Below the pieces are notes generated by a model. The model had not been told where the DNA came from, searched no databases, and saw only the letters and a list, made by a program, of their open reading frames with translations. Below, one piece after another: positions 1 through 5,308 of a DNA stretch of 7,639 nt (positions are counted from its first letter, which is position 1; each line of letters starts with the position of its first letter). Both the position numbers and the translations under genes were made by a program. The DNA is from Streptomyces sp. NRRL F-2580 (GTDB lineage: Bacteria; Actinomycetota; Actinomycetes; Streptomycetales; Streptomycetaceae): contig NZ_JOIR01000079.1 in NCBI RefSeq assembly GCF_000720115.1, forward strand, positions 1 to 7,639, in the 5' to 3' direction.

Positions 1-86
1 GGGCTGGGCGGAGGGGCCTGTTCGGAAGCGGGGCCGGCTGGGGTGGCAGGAGGTGGGGGTAAGGGGGAGAGCGGCAAGGCCAGGCC

Positions 87-113
87 GGGTGTGGGGCGGG
101 GGTCAGTGGGGGG
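87..113 (+). other. G-quadruplex-type G-run motif
   Basis: Four runs of three or more G (87-89, 93-96, 98-102, 108-113) are separated by loops of 3, 1 and 5 bases, which satisfies the usual intramolecular G-quadruplex pattern. It sits in a G-rich stretch covering roughly 1-113 and lies just upstream of a small possible ORF. Whether it folds or acts in the cell is not shown by sequence, and in a genome this rich in G such motifs arise often. Confidence 0.45.
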
Positions 114-128
114 TTTCTGAACACGCTC

Positions 129-290
129 GTGTCCAGGGCCGGTCGTGAGCGGTTCGACGCGGCGTTCAACAAGGCCGTGGCCGGCACGGGCGTCGCGCCG
201 CGCGGCGCGCAGGAGAAGACGCGGGCGGCACTGGGGCGGCTGACCAAGACGGCCGCCCGCAAGCTCATCACGGCCCTGGTCGGCCGCTGA
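129..290 (+). CDS. possible small basic protein or 3' remnant of a gene, 53 aa
   Basis: Reading from a GTG at 129 to TGA at 288-290 gives a 53-residue, Ala/Arg/Lys-rich product beginning VSRAGRERF and ending ALVGR. Almost every codon ends in G or C, which is why I keep it. The frame stays open upstream to a TAA at 60-62, so the codons before 129 could also belong to a longer or broken gene, but there is no ATG and no clear ribosome binding site before the GTG. The first 120 bases also read open in the next frame up to TGA 118-120, and the six-G run at 108-113 is a plausible frameshift spot, so this may be the tail of a damaged gene. I do not recognise the family. A predicted amphipathic basic helix (AARKLITALVGR) ends the protein. 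Confidence 0.33.
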   Translation: MSRAGRERFDAAFNKAVAGTGVAPRGAQEKTRAALGRLTKTAARKLITALVGR

Positions 291-311
291 ACAGCCGCCC
301 CACCCCTTTCC

Positions 312-382
312 GGCTCCGGAGCCAGAGGGTCCGGGCTGCCGGGCGTGACGGCTCCCACCGGGAGCCCGGACCGGTGCACCGG
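312..382. repeat. cluster of nested inverted repeats
   Basis: Four perfect inverted repeats are packed here. A 12-bp palindrome lies at 312-323. A 10-bp stem pairs 328-337 with 363-372. Inside it, 350-356 pairs with 360-366 (7 bp, 3-base loop), which would compete with the outer stem. A second 12-bp palindrome lies at 371-382. The cluster lies between the possible ORF ending at 290 and the minus-strand gene ending at 589. It could act as a bidirectional terminator, a structured RNA, or a recombination or replication site. There is no T-run to support a classical intrinsic terminator, although actinobacterial terminators often lack one. Confidence 0.55.
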
Positions 383-588
383 CGCACCGTGGTTGTGCCT
401 ACCGGTCCGGTCCGGCAGCCCTACCTCCACCACCTCGGCCACCCCGCGAGGGCCACCACCCTCTACAGCGCGTAACGGGTCAGCGCCGACGAACAGCACC
501 CGAACCGAGCCGGGAAGACCAGCCTGGTACGTCACCGTCGGCCTGCACACCAGGAGATCCCGCGGTGATCTGGGGGGCCGGTGTCCAA
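383..588. other. non-coding stretch, no gene seen
   Basis: Reading frames here have mixed third-position composition and no family-like product. An open frame on plus (345-635) gives a Ser/Thr/Arg/Pro-rich sequence typical of non-coding GC-rich DNA. The stretch is the 3' flank of the minus-strand 94-aa gene. Nothing else can be supported. Confidence 0.5.
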
Positions 589-873
589 TCAGGTGCCGAC
601 GGCGGTCACGCCGAACATTAGGGTTCGGCGGCTGACGTCGTAGTGCACGGTCGGTGTGCTGCTCAAGAGGTCCTGGAGGACCTCGGCGTCGTCGGCGTCG
701 ACGGTCAGTACCTCTTCCCAGGCGCCTTCGTCGAGTACGAGCTGCAGGGTGATGGTGCCGCTGGCGCCGGGCGCGCCGGCCACCCAGCTGAATTGGTAGT
801 GGCTGAGCTGGCGCACTTTGATGCTGTCGTCCGTGACGGGCTGGGTCACCTTGGTTGTGGTAGCTCTGGCCAT
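589..873 (-). CDS. conserved-looking small protein of unknown function, 94 aa
   Basis: I do not recognise this protein. The start is ATG 873-871, chosen because a good ribosome binding site (AAGGAGA) lies about 6 bases upstream; the frame is open further 5' but that sequence is Pro/Ala/Arg-rich and overlaps the neighbouring gene. The product is acidic and probably mostly beta: residues 24-50 (SHYQFSWVAG then TITLQLVLDEG) alternate hydrophobic and polar, followed by an acidic helix-like stretch WEEVLTVDADDAEVLQDLL (52-70) and a final strand ending TLMFGVTAVGT. No signal peptide or membrane segment is seen. It follows the 209-aa membrane protein on the same strand after a 115-base gap, so it may be co-transcribed with it or have its own promoter. 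No enzyme motif is visible; a small soluble accessory role is only a guess. Confidence 0.72.
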   Translation of the reverse strand: MARATTTKVTQPVTDDSIKVRQLSHYQFSWVAGAPGASGTITLQLVLDEGAWEEVLTVDADDAEVLQDLLSSTPTVHYDVSRRTLMFGVTAVGT

Positions 874-988
874 GGCCTGTCTCCTTACGTGAATAACGTC
901 GGGTGCGGTGGGCGGATCGAACTGGGGCCAGCGAGCAGCGGACAGGTCAATGTCCGACAGAGGCCGAGGGGGCAGGCTGGCTGTGAGT

Positions 989-1618
989 TCAGCAGTGGCC
1001 GGCCATCGGGCCGTGGTGGCAGGCACGGCGTACGGCAGCCACGCTTCTGCCGCCTGCCATGGCCAGGGGCGAGGCGGCGCGGCGCAACATTCCCGCCTGC
1101 TGTTGCTCGGGGCGCTGCTGCTCCCCGTGCAGGGCGTTGAGCACGACAATCCCGGCTGTCAGGGCCGGTACGGCCCACTGCAGCAGCGCGAGGTGGCGCT
1201 GCGCCTGATCCATTTCCACGGGGTGGTCCTCGGCCGCTGCCTGGTCTTCGGAGTCCGGGGACGAGGCGAGTTCGATTTTCTTGCCCAGGACGCGGCTGTA
1301 GGCGGTGGCGGCGAGCGCGGCTCCGGTGAGGACCGTCTTGGCGAGGGTGGAGGCGCCCACACCGCTCTGGTAGGCCACCCGTGCACTGTTGGCTCCCAGC
1401 AGGCCGGCGCCGCCCACGAGGTGGGCGCCGATCGCGGCCGCGTTCACCGGCGTCCAGGCAGCCCAGCCGGCGCTGGCGATCCGCGAGGCGAGAACCGACT
1501 CCTTCACGGCGTTGCGCGCCGCTCCGTTCAACCCGACGGCCCCCATGAGAGAACCCCCGAACCAAGCTGCCAGACCGATGTCATGCAGACTGCGCATGAC
1601 CGTGTTGCGTTCAGACAT
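989..1618 (-). CDS. actinobacterial multi-pass membrane protein of unknown function, 209 aa
   Basis: The start is ATG 1618-1616, with GGAAGGA about 6 bases upstream; an open frame continues 5' to about 1780 but its Pro/Arg-rich sequence has no family character. Four hydrophobic segments are visible: about residues 14-32 (GLAAWFGGSLMGAVGL), 57-76, 92-110 and 145-163, with a charged acidic loop at 117-140 between the third and fourth. The N-terminal MSERNTVMRSLHDIG and the GWAAWTPVNAAAIGAHL segment resemble a hypothetical membrane protein family that I recall from many streptomycete genomes; no activity is established for it that I know of. The family as I recall it ends shortly after the GEQQRP motif (165-170), so the basic, Cys/His-containing tail here (171-209, ending HHGPMAGHC) may be an extension or an altered 3' end. 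It precedes the 94-aa gene on the same strand. Confidence 0.82.
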   Translation of the reverse strand: MSERNTVMRSLHDIGLAAWFGGSLMGAVGLNGAARNAVKESVLASRIASAGWAAWTPVNAAAIGAHLVGGAGLLGANSARVAYQSGVGASTLAKTVLTGAALAATAYSRVLGKKIELASSPDSEDQAAAEDHPVEMDQAQRHLALLQWAVPALTAGIVVLNALHGEQQRPEQQQAGMLRRAASPLAMAGGRSVAAVRRACHHGPMAGHC

Positions 1619-1957
1619 GTGAGTCCTTCCAGACACACGCGTGCCCGCGGGCGCAGGCACCGAACTCAGGCTCACGGTGATCGGCGGTGCCTGCCAGACG
1701 AGGCGCGCACTTGGAGCATCCCGCCTTCGCATAGCCGGTGGGACCGGTCGGTGCGCAGCGGCGGCTGTCTCGAGCCACATCGCGGAAGGCCGGTGCCCGG
1801 GTGACTGTCGCTCTCGGTCACCGTCTACTGCGTAACTGTGGAGCCCTTGGCCGCGTTGAGTAGGGCGGCAAGCACACCTTTCCGACGCCCCACGGTGGGA
1901 CTGGTGCGGGTGATGGCCCTGACTTCGCTCCCTGCGTCGGGGCCGTCGTCATGCCCA

Positions 1958-1982
1958 CCCCCCGATCGAGGCGCTCGGGGGG
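1958..1982. terminator. GC-rich hairpin, terminator-like
   Basis: A perfect 8-bp stem (CCCCCCGA at 1958-1965 with TCGGGGGG at 1975-1982) encloses a 9-base loop. It is very stable and isolated in non-coding DNA. No T-run follows on either strand. With no recognised gene ending nearby it may be the terminator of a lost gene, or a protein-binding or attenuator structure. Confidence 0.4.
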
Positions 1983-2011
1983 CCGGCAGGCTACGACGCA
2001 GGTGACCCTAG

Positions 2012-2030
2012 GGCTCGGATCGAACCAGCC
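2012..2030 (-). other. tRNA T-arm-like element, possible tRNA fragment
   Basis: Read on minus, 2030-2012 forms a stem of six positions with one G-G mismatch around the 7-base loop TTCGATC, which matches the canonical tRNA T-loop pattern. The 3' bases that follow form the palindrome CCCTAGGG (2006-2013) rather than an acceptor strand with a partner, and no D-arm or anticodon arm is apparent upstream, so it is not a functional tRNA. A 3' tRNA fragment can be left by site-specific integration, but a 19-base match could also be chance. Confidence 0.22.
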
Positions 2031-2554
2031 TGTACGCCGCTTGCCGCAGCCGAGCAGAGGTCCCGCCCCCTGTCCTTGCTTGCGCGGCGCCCGCGAGCCA
2101 GTTGGGCGACGACGGGTTGTGTGGTCACCCTGCCGGCCTCCGCCTCGGTAGCGGGCGGCCTGCCGCGCACGTCGATCATCACCTCCTGGGCGACCTCTTC
2201 GGACTGCGCCCGTCGCGTACGCCTGGTTCTCTACTGTGCTCCCAGTGATCGCGCGCAGGGCTGGCCCGGGTCTTCGGGCATGACAGCGAAGGTGGCGTGG
2301 CGACAGACTTTCCTGCCCGGCCTGGAGATCGGGCACCGCGGTGCTGGCCCAACGTGCTTCCCCGATCGCTGGCTGCTGTCTACTCGACCGACGAGACCCG
2401 GGGCAATCCGCAAGCCTCCCCAGTTCGTGGCTGCCTCAGCTCGATGGGCGAAGGCCCTGACTGGCTTCCGTCGCCTTCCACACCATGCGTGGGTGGACGG
2501 CCGAAACATGGGCAGGCGCTGGCTGGGCGGGGAACCTCGATCCTTCGATTGACC

Positions 2555-2560
2555 AGGAGG
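2555..2560 (+). promoter_or_regulatory. ribosome binding site that fixes a TTG start
   Basis: AGGAGG lies 4 bases before TTG at 2565. An in-frame TGA at 2550-2552 excludes any start further upstream, and the nearby GTG at 2569 is in another frame, so TTG is the only sensible start for the following gene. Confidence 0.7.
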
Positions 2561-2564
2561 AGCC

Positions 2565-3280
2565 TTGAGTGACTTCCAGGAATCGAGCCGCCGGCAGGAA
2601 AGCAGCGGGGCGGCGGTAGCGCATACGGCTCAGGACAAGGCGAGCGAGGGTGCCGCACTGGTCGGGGGGAAGGCCGCCGAGGTGGGCGGAACGGCGAGGG
2701 AGCAAGCGGCCAACGTCGTTGGCGAGGCCACCGCCCAGGCACGGAGTCTTGTTCGGGACCTGCGTGGTCAGCTCCAGGGGCAGGCACAGTCCCAAAGCGG
2801 TCGGCTGGTGGAGAACGTGCGTCGGCTGCACAGGAGTTGCGGGAGATGGGTGAGGGCGGCAACCCCGACTCCACCATGGCGGGCGTGGCCCGTCAGATAG
2901 CTGACAGTGGCGACCATGTTGCCGACCGCATCGAGCAGCGCGGTCCCGGCGGGCTGGTCAGCGATGTGAAGAACTTTGTCCGCCGCCGCCCGGGCGCCTT
3001 CCTGGCGGGCGCGGCTGTTGCCGGGTTCCTCGTCGGTCGGGCCGAAAAGGGAGTAATCGCGGCCGCCTCCGCCGACAGCGGCGGCTCCCCGCCCGGGGAC
3101 TGGCCTGCTGGAGACGTTCCTCCTGTCGCGCGCGCTGGCGTACCTGCCGGCTACGACGACCTAACCGACGCCTACGGCCAGTCGCGGCCCCCGCACGTGG
3201 TGGCGACACCGCCGTCCTCCCCACCAGCGGGCGGTCCGCCGCCGTACGGCGGCTCGTCACGGCCTGTGGAAAGGATGTGA
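2565..3280 (+). pseudogene. frameshifted Ala/Gly-rich single-helix membrane protein (first gene of holin-like operon)
   Basis: The gene opens at TTG 2565 (MSDFQESSRRQESSG) and reads well to about 2828; in that frame it then degenerates and stops at 2900. The continuation is in another frame, from 2828 to TGA 3278-3280 (AQELREMGEGGNPDST onward). Restoring one base, for example a second G in CTG|CA at 2826-2829, joins them as NVRRL-AQELREM and gives about 238 residues. Residues 1-88 are polar, Ala/Gly/Gln-rich and probably helical with repeated hydrophobic spacing; about 143-158 (PGAFLAGAAVAGFLVG) is one membrane helix; the tail is Pro/Gly-rich and disordered. It resembles actinobacterial YtxH-like or stress-associated proteins found before DUF1469 genes; function unknown. 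The stop is 3 bases from the next gene's GTG, so they are one operon. A sequencing error, true inactivation or recoding cannot be distinguished here. Confidence 0.75.
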
Positions 3281-3283
3281 CCC

Positions 3284-3718
3284 GTGTCCACCGAATACCG
3301 GGAGCGGCCAATCCGCCACGTCCCGCCCCATCCGGATGGGGTCGAGCCGTCGATCGGTGATCTGGTCGATGCGATCGGCCAGGATCTGTCCGCTCTGGTC
3401 CGCACCGAGATCGAACTGGCGAAGGCCGAGTTGAAACAGGAGTCGGCGAAGGCCGGCAAAGCGGCCGGGATGCTGGGAGGCGCGGGCTACGCCGGCCATC
3501 TGGCCATGCTGTTCGGAAGCCTCACGGCCGTCTTCGCGATGTCCAACGTGATCAATATTGCGTGGGCCGCGCTGATCGTCACCGCCCTGTGGGCCGCCGT
3601 CGGCGCGGCGCTCTACGTGAGCGGCCGTGCAGGCTGGCGCAATGTCCACCTCAAGTCCGAACAGACCGTGGAGTCGCTGAAGGAGGATGCGCGATGGGCC
3701 CGACACCGGACGAGCTGA
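3284..3718 (+). CDS. phage holin family protein (DUF1469 / Phage_holin_3_6-like), 144 aa
   Basis: The start is GTG 3284, with AAGGA (3271-3275) 8 bases upstream and 3 bases after the previous stop. Residues 1-22 are a polar, Pro-rich head. Residues 23-60 (IGDLVDAIGQDLSALVRTEIELAKAELKQ and following) form an amphipathic helix characteristic of the family. Two membrane helices follow, about 62-86 and 91-113, with a short turn between them, then a charged C-terminal helix (about 119-144). Length and layout are typical of the Phage_holin_3_6 family. Despite the name, chromosomal members in actinobacteria commonly lie beside a DUF3618 gene and have no phage context; a role in the cell envelope is inferred, and the biochemical function is unknown. 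It is intact, whereas both operon partners carry an apparent one-base deletion. Its 3' end overlaps the start of the next gene by 25 bases. Confidence 0.88.
   Translation: MSTEYRERPIRHVPPHPDGVEPSIGDLVDAIGQDLSALVRTEIELAKAELKQESAKAGKAAGMLGGAGYAGHLAMLFGSLTAVFAMSNVINIAWAALIVTALWAAVGAALYVSGRAGWRNVHLKSEQTVESLKEDARWARHRTS
3681..3686 (+). promoter_or_regulatory. internal ribosome binding site for the DUF3618 gene
   Basis: AGGAGG lies inside the end of the holin-like gene, 7 bases before ATG 3694. It rules out the ATG at 3687, which directly abuts it, and sets the start and first frame of the next gene. The overlap suggests translational coupling. Confidence 0.7.
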
Positions 3719-4097
3719 GGACCGATGCGGAGTACCGGCGCGCGACCTGGCGCGCAACGTCGACGCCCTCGCGGACAGGGTGACCCCCCGCAGGATGGCG
3801 CAGCGCAAGGTCACATCGGTGCGCCACCGGGTCAGCGGAGTGAGGGAGCGTGTGATGGGCACGGCACAGCTCGCGGGCCCGCATTCGCGCGTCGACCTGG
3901 GACGCACCCTCGCCCGCTTCGAGCTCTCCACGGGCTTCGGCCTGGCCGTCTCCCCAGCGGTCATCACCGGCCTCGCCCCCCACGGCCCGGCCGCGCTCTG
4001 GCGCCACCGAAAGGGATCGAGGAACGCGGCTCGACGGGCACGACCGGCACGACAGGCACGGACACCAGGAGCCCGGCATCCGTGCCGCCGGAGCTAA
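3694..4097 (+). pseudogene. frameshifted DUF3618-type protein
   Basis: From ATG 3694 the product begins MGPTPDELRTDAEYRR, the usual start of DUF3618 proteins (T-P-[ED]-EL-R-x-[DE]-[IA]-E-x-x-R). That frame then fails and stops by 3783. The family-like continuation (DLARNVDALADRVTPRRMAQRK) is one frame away, beginning about 3744. Adding one base in the GCGCGCGAC stretch (3739-3747) gives RRADLARNVDALADRV, exactly the expected heptad-like helix. The repaired frame runs to TAA 4095-4097. DUF3618 proteins usually end in a membrane helix; here the region after about 3860 (HSRVDLGRTLARFELSTG) is not family-like, and after about 4010 codon composition shifts as if the frame changes again. The gene overlaps the holin-like gene by 25 bases and its last three bases overlap the end of the SnoaL-like gene on minus. 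Function of DUF3618 is unknown; it is probably membrane-associated. Confidence 0.7.
4033..4059. repeat. three tandem 9-bp units
   Basis: Three adjacent copies of GACNGGCAC (4033-4041, 4042-4050, 4051-4059), differing only at the fourth base. They lie in the disturbed 3' part of the DUF3618 gene. In one frame they encode a Thr/Gly repeat (TGTTGTTGT) and in another a His/Asp/Arg-rich stretch, so they are compatible with a low-complexity linker or with slippage-generated DNA. Confidence 0.7.
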
Positions 4098-4534
4098 GCG
4101 CCTTCCAGTGCCGCCACCAGTTGGGGGAGTTTCCCGTCGGCCACGATGAGGGCGAGGTGGTCGTGGTAGTCCCGGCTGCTGACGATCAGGCCGTCGCGGA
4201 CCCGCAGCACCTGGATGTTGGCGGCCTCGAAGGTCCGCCCGGTCACCCGGTGGCGCACGTGGTAGTCGAACTCGGCGACGACGACCTCCGCGTCGTCGGT
4301 TTCCCGGACGACCACGTTCGCCGGGGTCAGCTCCACGGGCGAACTCGCCGCGACCAGGGCGAACCGCTCCCCGAGCGCGGCGCGCCCCTCGATCCGGCGC
4401 GGACCGGCGGGCTCGAAGACGGTCTCCACCACGGCGTCCTCGGCGTAGAGCTCGGCCAGCTCCGTGTACCGCCCGGCGCCGATGCGCTCGATCAGCCTCT
4501 GGAAGACCTCGCGCGGTGAGAGGGTTTCGGGCAT
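4094..4534 (-). CDS. SnoaL-like / NTF2-fold protein, 146 aa
   Basis: The start is ATG 4534-4532, with GGAGG about 6 bases upstream; the longer open frame beyond it is the shadow of the TetR gene. Length and pattern fit the SnoaL-like (NTF2 superfamily) fold: helix SPREVFQRLIERIGAGRYTELAELYAEDAVVETVF (6-40), the typical GRAALGERF segment (50-58), then long strands including DAEVVVAEFDYHVRHRVTGRTF (81-102) and ANIQVLRVRDGLIVSSRDYHDHLAL (105-129). The motif R-D-G-L-I-x-x-x-R-D-Y-x-D is a hallmark of the group. Members include polyketide cyclases, dehalogenase-like and small-ligand-binding proteins, so substrate cannot be inferred. It is divergent from a TetR regulator with a 135-base intergenic region containing operator-like repeats, so it is probably that regulator's target and may handle the inducing small molecule. 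Confidence 0.9.
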   Translation of the reverse strand: MPETLSPREVFQRLIERIGAGRYTELAELYAEDAVVETVFEPAGPRRIEGRAALGERFALVAASSPVELTPANVVVRETDDAEVVVAEFDYHVRHRVTGRTFEAANIQVLRVRDGLIVSSRDYHDHLALIVADGKLPQLVAALEGA

Positions 4535-4574
4535 GACGACCTCCGTGGGGTCCGTGGGGATCCGTCGATAGAAT

Positions 4575-4617
4575 CGGACTGGCAACTCCGTTTTTACGAT
4601 ACGGACTGGCGACTCCG
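4575..4617. promoter_or_regulatory. duplicated operator-like sequence between divergent SnoaL-like and tetR genes
   Basis: Two 16-bp copies, CGGACTGGCAACTCCG (4575-4590) and CGGACTGGCGACTCCG (4602-4617), differ by one base and are spaced 27 bp centre to centre. Each is an imperfect palindrome with CGGA/TCCG ends. A relatively AT-rich stretch (TTTTTACGAT, 4591-4600) lies between them and probably contains a promoter -10 element. Size, symmetry and position fit a TetR-family operator that would repress both genes. No binding is shown. Confidence 0.65.
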
Positions 4618-4669
4618 GTTGTCCAGGGTCGTGCTGCCGTCGGCGGCGAAAGGTGGGAGAAGGAGAAAC

Positions 4670-5242
4670 ATGGGTGGCGCTCAGGAACGCCCGCTGCGGG
4701 CGGACGCGGCCCGCAACCGGGCCAGGCTGCTGGATGTCGCCACGGAGGTGTTCACCACCCGCGGCGTCGGCGTGCCGACCGAGGAGATCGCACGAACCGC
4801 CGGGGTCGGCGTCGGCACGCTCTTCAGGCACTTCCCCACCAAGGAGGCGCTCCTGGAGGCGGTGATGGTGCGCAGGCTGGAGACCATGGCGGCCCGGACC
4901 GCCCAGCTGGCCGCCGACGCCGGGCCTGCCGAGGCCTTCTTCGCCTGCTTCCGTCTGGTGGTGGAACAGTCCGAGGGGAAGAGCGAGTTCGCCCAGGCGC
5001 TCGCCGCGGCGGGGGTGGACGTACACGCGTCCCTGCAAGGGCCGACCATGGAGATCCAGGCCCGCCTGGCCGATCTGCTGGCGGGGGCCCAGCGGGCCGG
5101 GGCGGTCCGACCCGAGCTGGGCCTGCCGGAGTTCATCGCCCTCCTGGCCGGCACGGGCAGGGCGATGGAACAGCTCGGAGCGGACCCGGCGCCCCGGGAG
5201 CGCGTCTTCGAGGTGGTCTTCGACGGACTGCGGCCACGCTGA
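4670..5242 (+). CDS. TetR/AcrR family transcriptional regulator, 190 aa
   Basis: The start is ATG 4670, with AAGGAG 4 bases upstream. The N-terminal DNA-binding domain is clear: RADAARNRARLLDVATEVFTTRG (10-32) is helix 1, TEEIARTAGVGVGTLFRHFPTKEALLEAV (37-65) is the helix-turn-helix with the family signature G-x-L-F-R-H-F-x-x-K-E. The C-terminal part (about 68-190) is an all-helical ligand-binding and dimer domain, with the segment GLPEFIALLAGTGRA (151-164) typical of streptomycete members that end in a 'VFDGLR' sequence. Length is normal. It is transcribed away from the SnoaL-like gene and the duplicated operator-like sites lie just upstream, so autoregulation plus control of that neighbour is the most likely arrangement. 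The inducer is unknown. Confidence 0.95.
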   Translation: MGGAQERPLRADAARNRARLLDVATEVFTTRGVGVPTEEIARTAGVGVGTLFRHFPTKEALLEAVMVRRLETMAARTAQLAADAGPAEAFFACFRLVVEQSEGKSEFAQALAAAGVDVHASLQGPTMEIQARLADLLAGAQRAGAVRPELGLPEFIALLAGTGRAMEQLGADPAPRERVFEVVFDGLRPR

Positions 5243-5308
5243 CCGGAGCCGGAGCGTGTCGATCAGCGGCCCCTCGACGGCCACGCCCTCGCGGCAAGCG
5301 GGGGGGGG

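Larger units (their letters stand above)
1619..2564. other. long intergenic region without a convincing gene
   Basis: About 945 bases lie between the divergently arranged 209-aa gene (minus) and the frameshifted operon (plus), so promoters for both should be here, though no convincing -35/-10 pair was found. Several open frames exist on both strands (for example 1818-2336 minus and 2076-2552 plus), but they are rich in Arg, Pro, Cys and Trp, lack ribosome binding sites and overlap one another. On minus, 2182-1991 (starting MIDVRGRPPATEAEAG, preceded in frame by SEEVAQEV) has the most protein-like composition and could be a worn gene fragment. A hairpin (1958-1982) and a tRNA T-arm-like element (2012-2030) are listed separately. 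Confidence 0.6.

Noticed and set aside
345..635. Open frame on plus (96 codons)
   Set aside because: Low-complexity Ser/Thr/Arg/Pro product, no ribosome binding site, runs across the inverted repeats and into the end of the minus-strand gene.
908..1804. Long plus-strand open frame opposite the 209-aa gene
   Set aside because: Antisense shadow; the minus strand has membrane segments, a ribosome binding site and the right codon bias.
1960..2060. Functional tRNA gene
   Set aside because: Only a T-arm-like piece is present; no acceptor pairing, D-arm or anticodon arm.
3284..3718. Prophage lysis cassette, suggested by the holin name
   Set aside because: No endolysin, tail or other phage genes nearby; DUF1469 genes with a DUF3618 partner are common chromosomal genes.
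4535..5284. N-terminal extension of the SnoaL-like frame through the tetR gene
   Set aside because: Antisense to a clear TetR gene; a good start with ribosome binding site exists at 4534.
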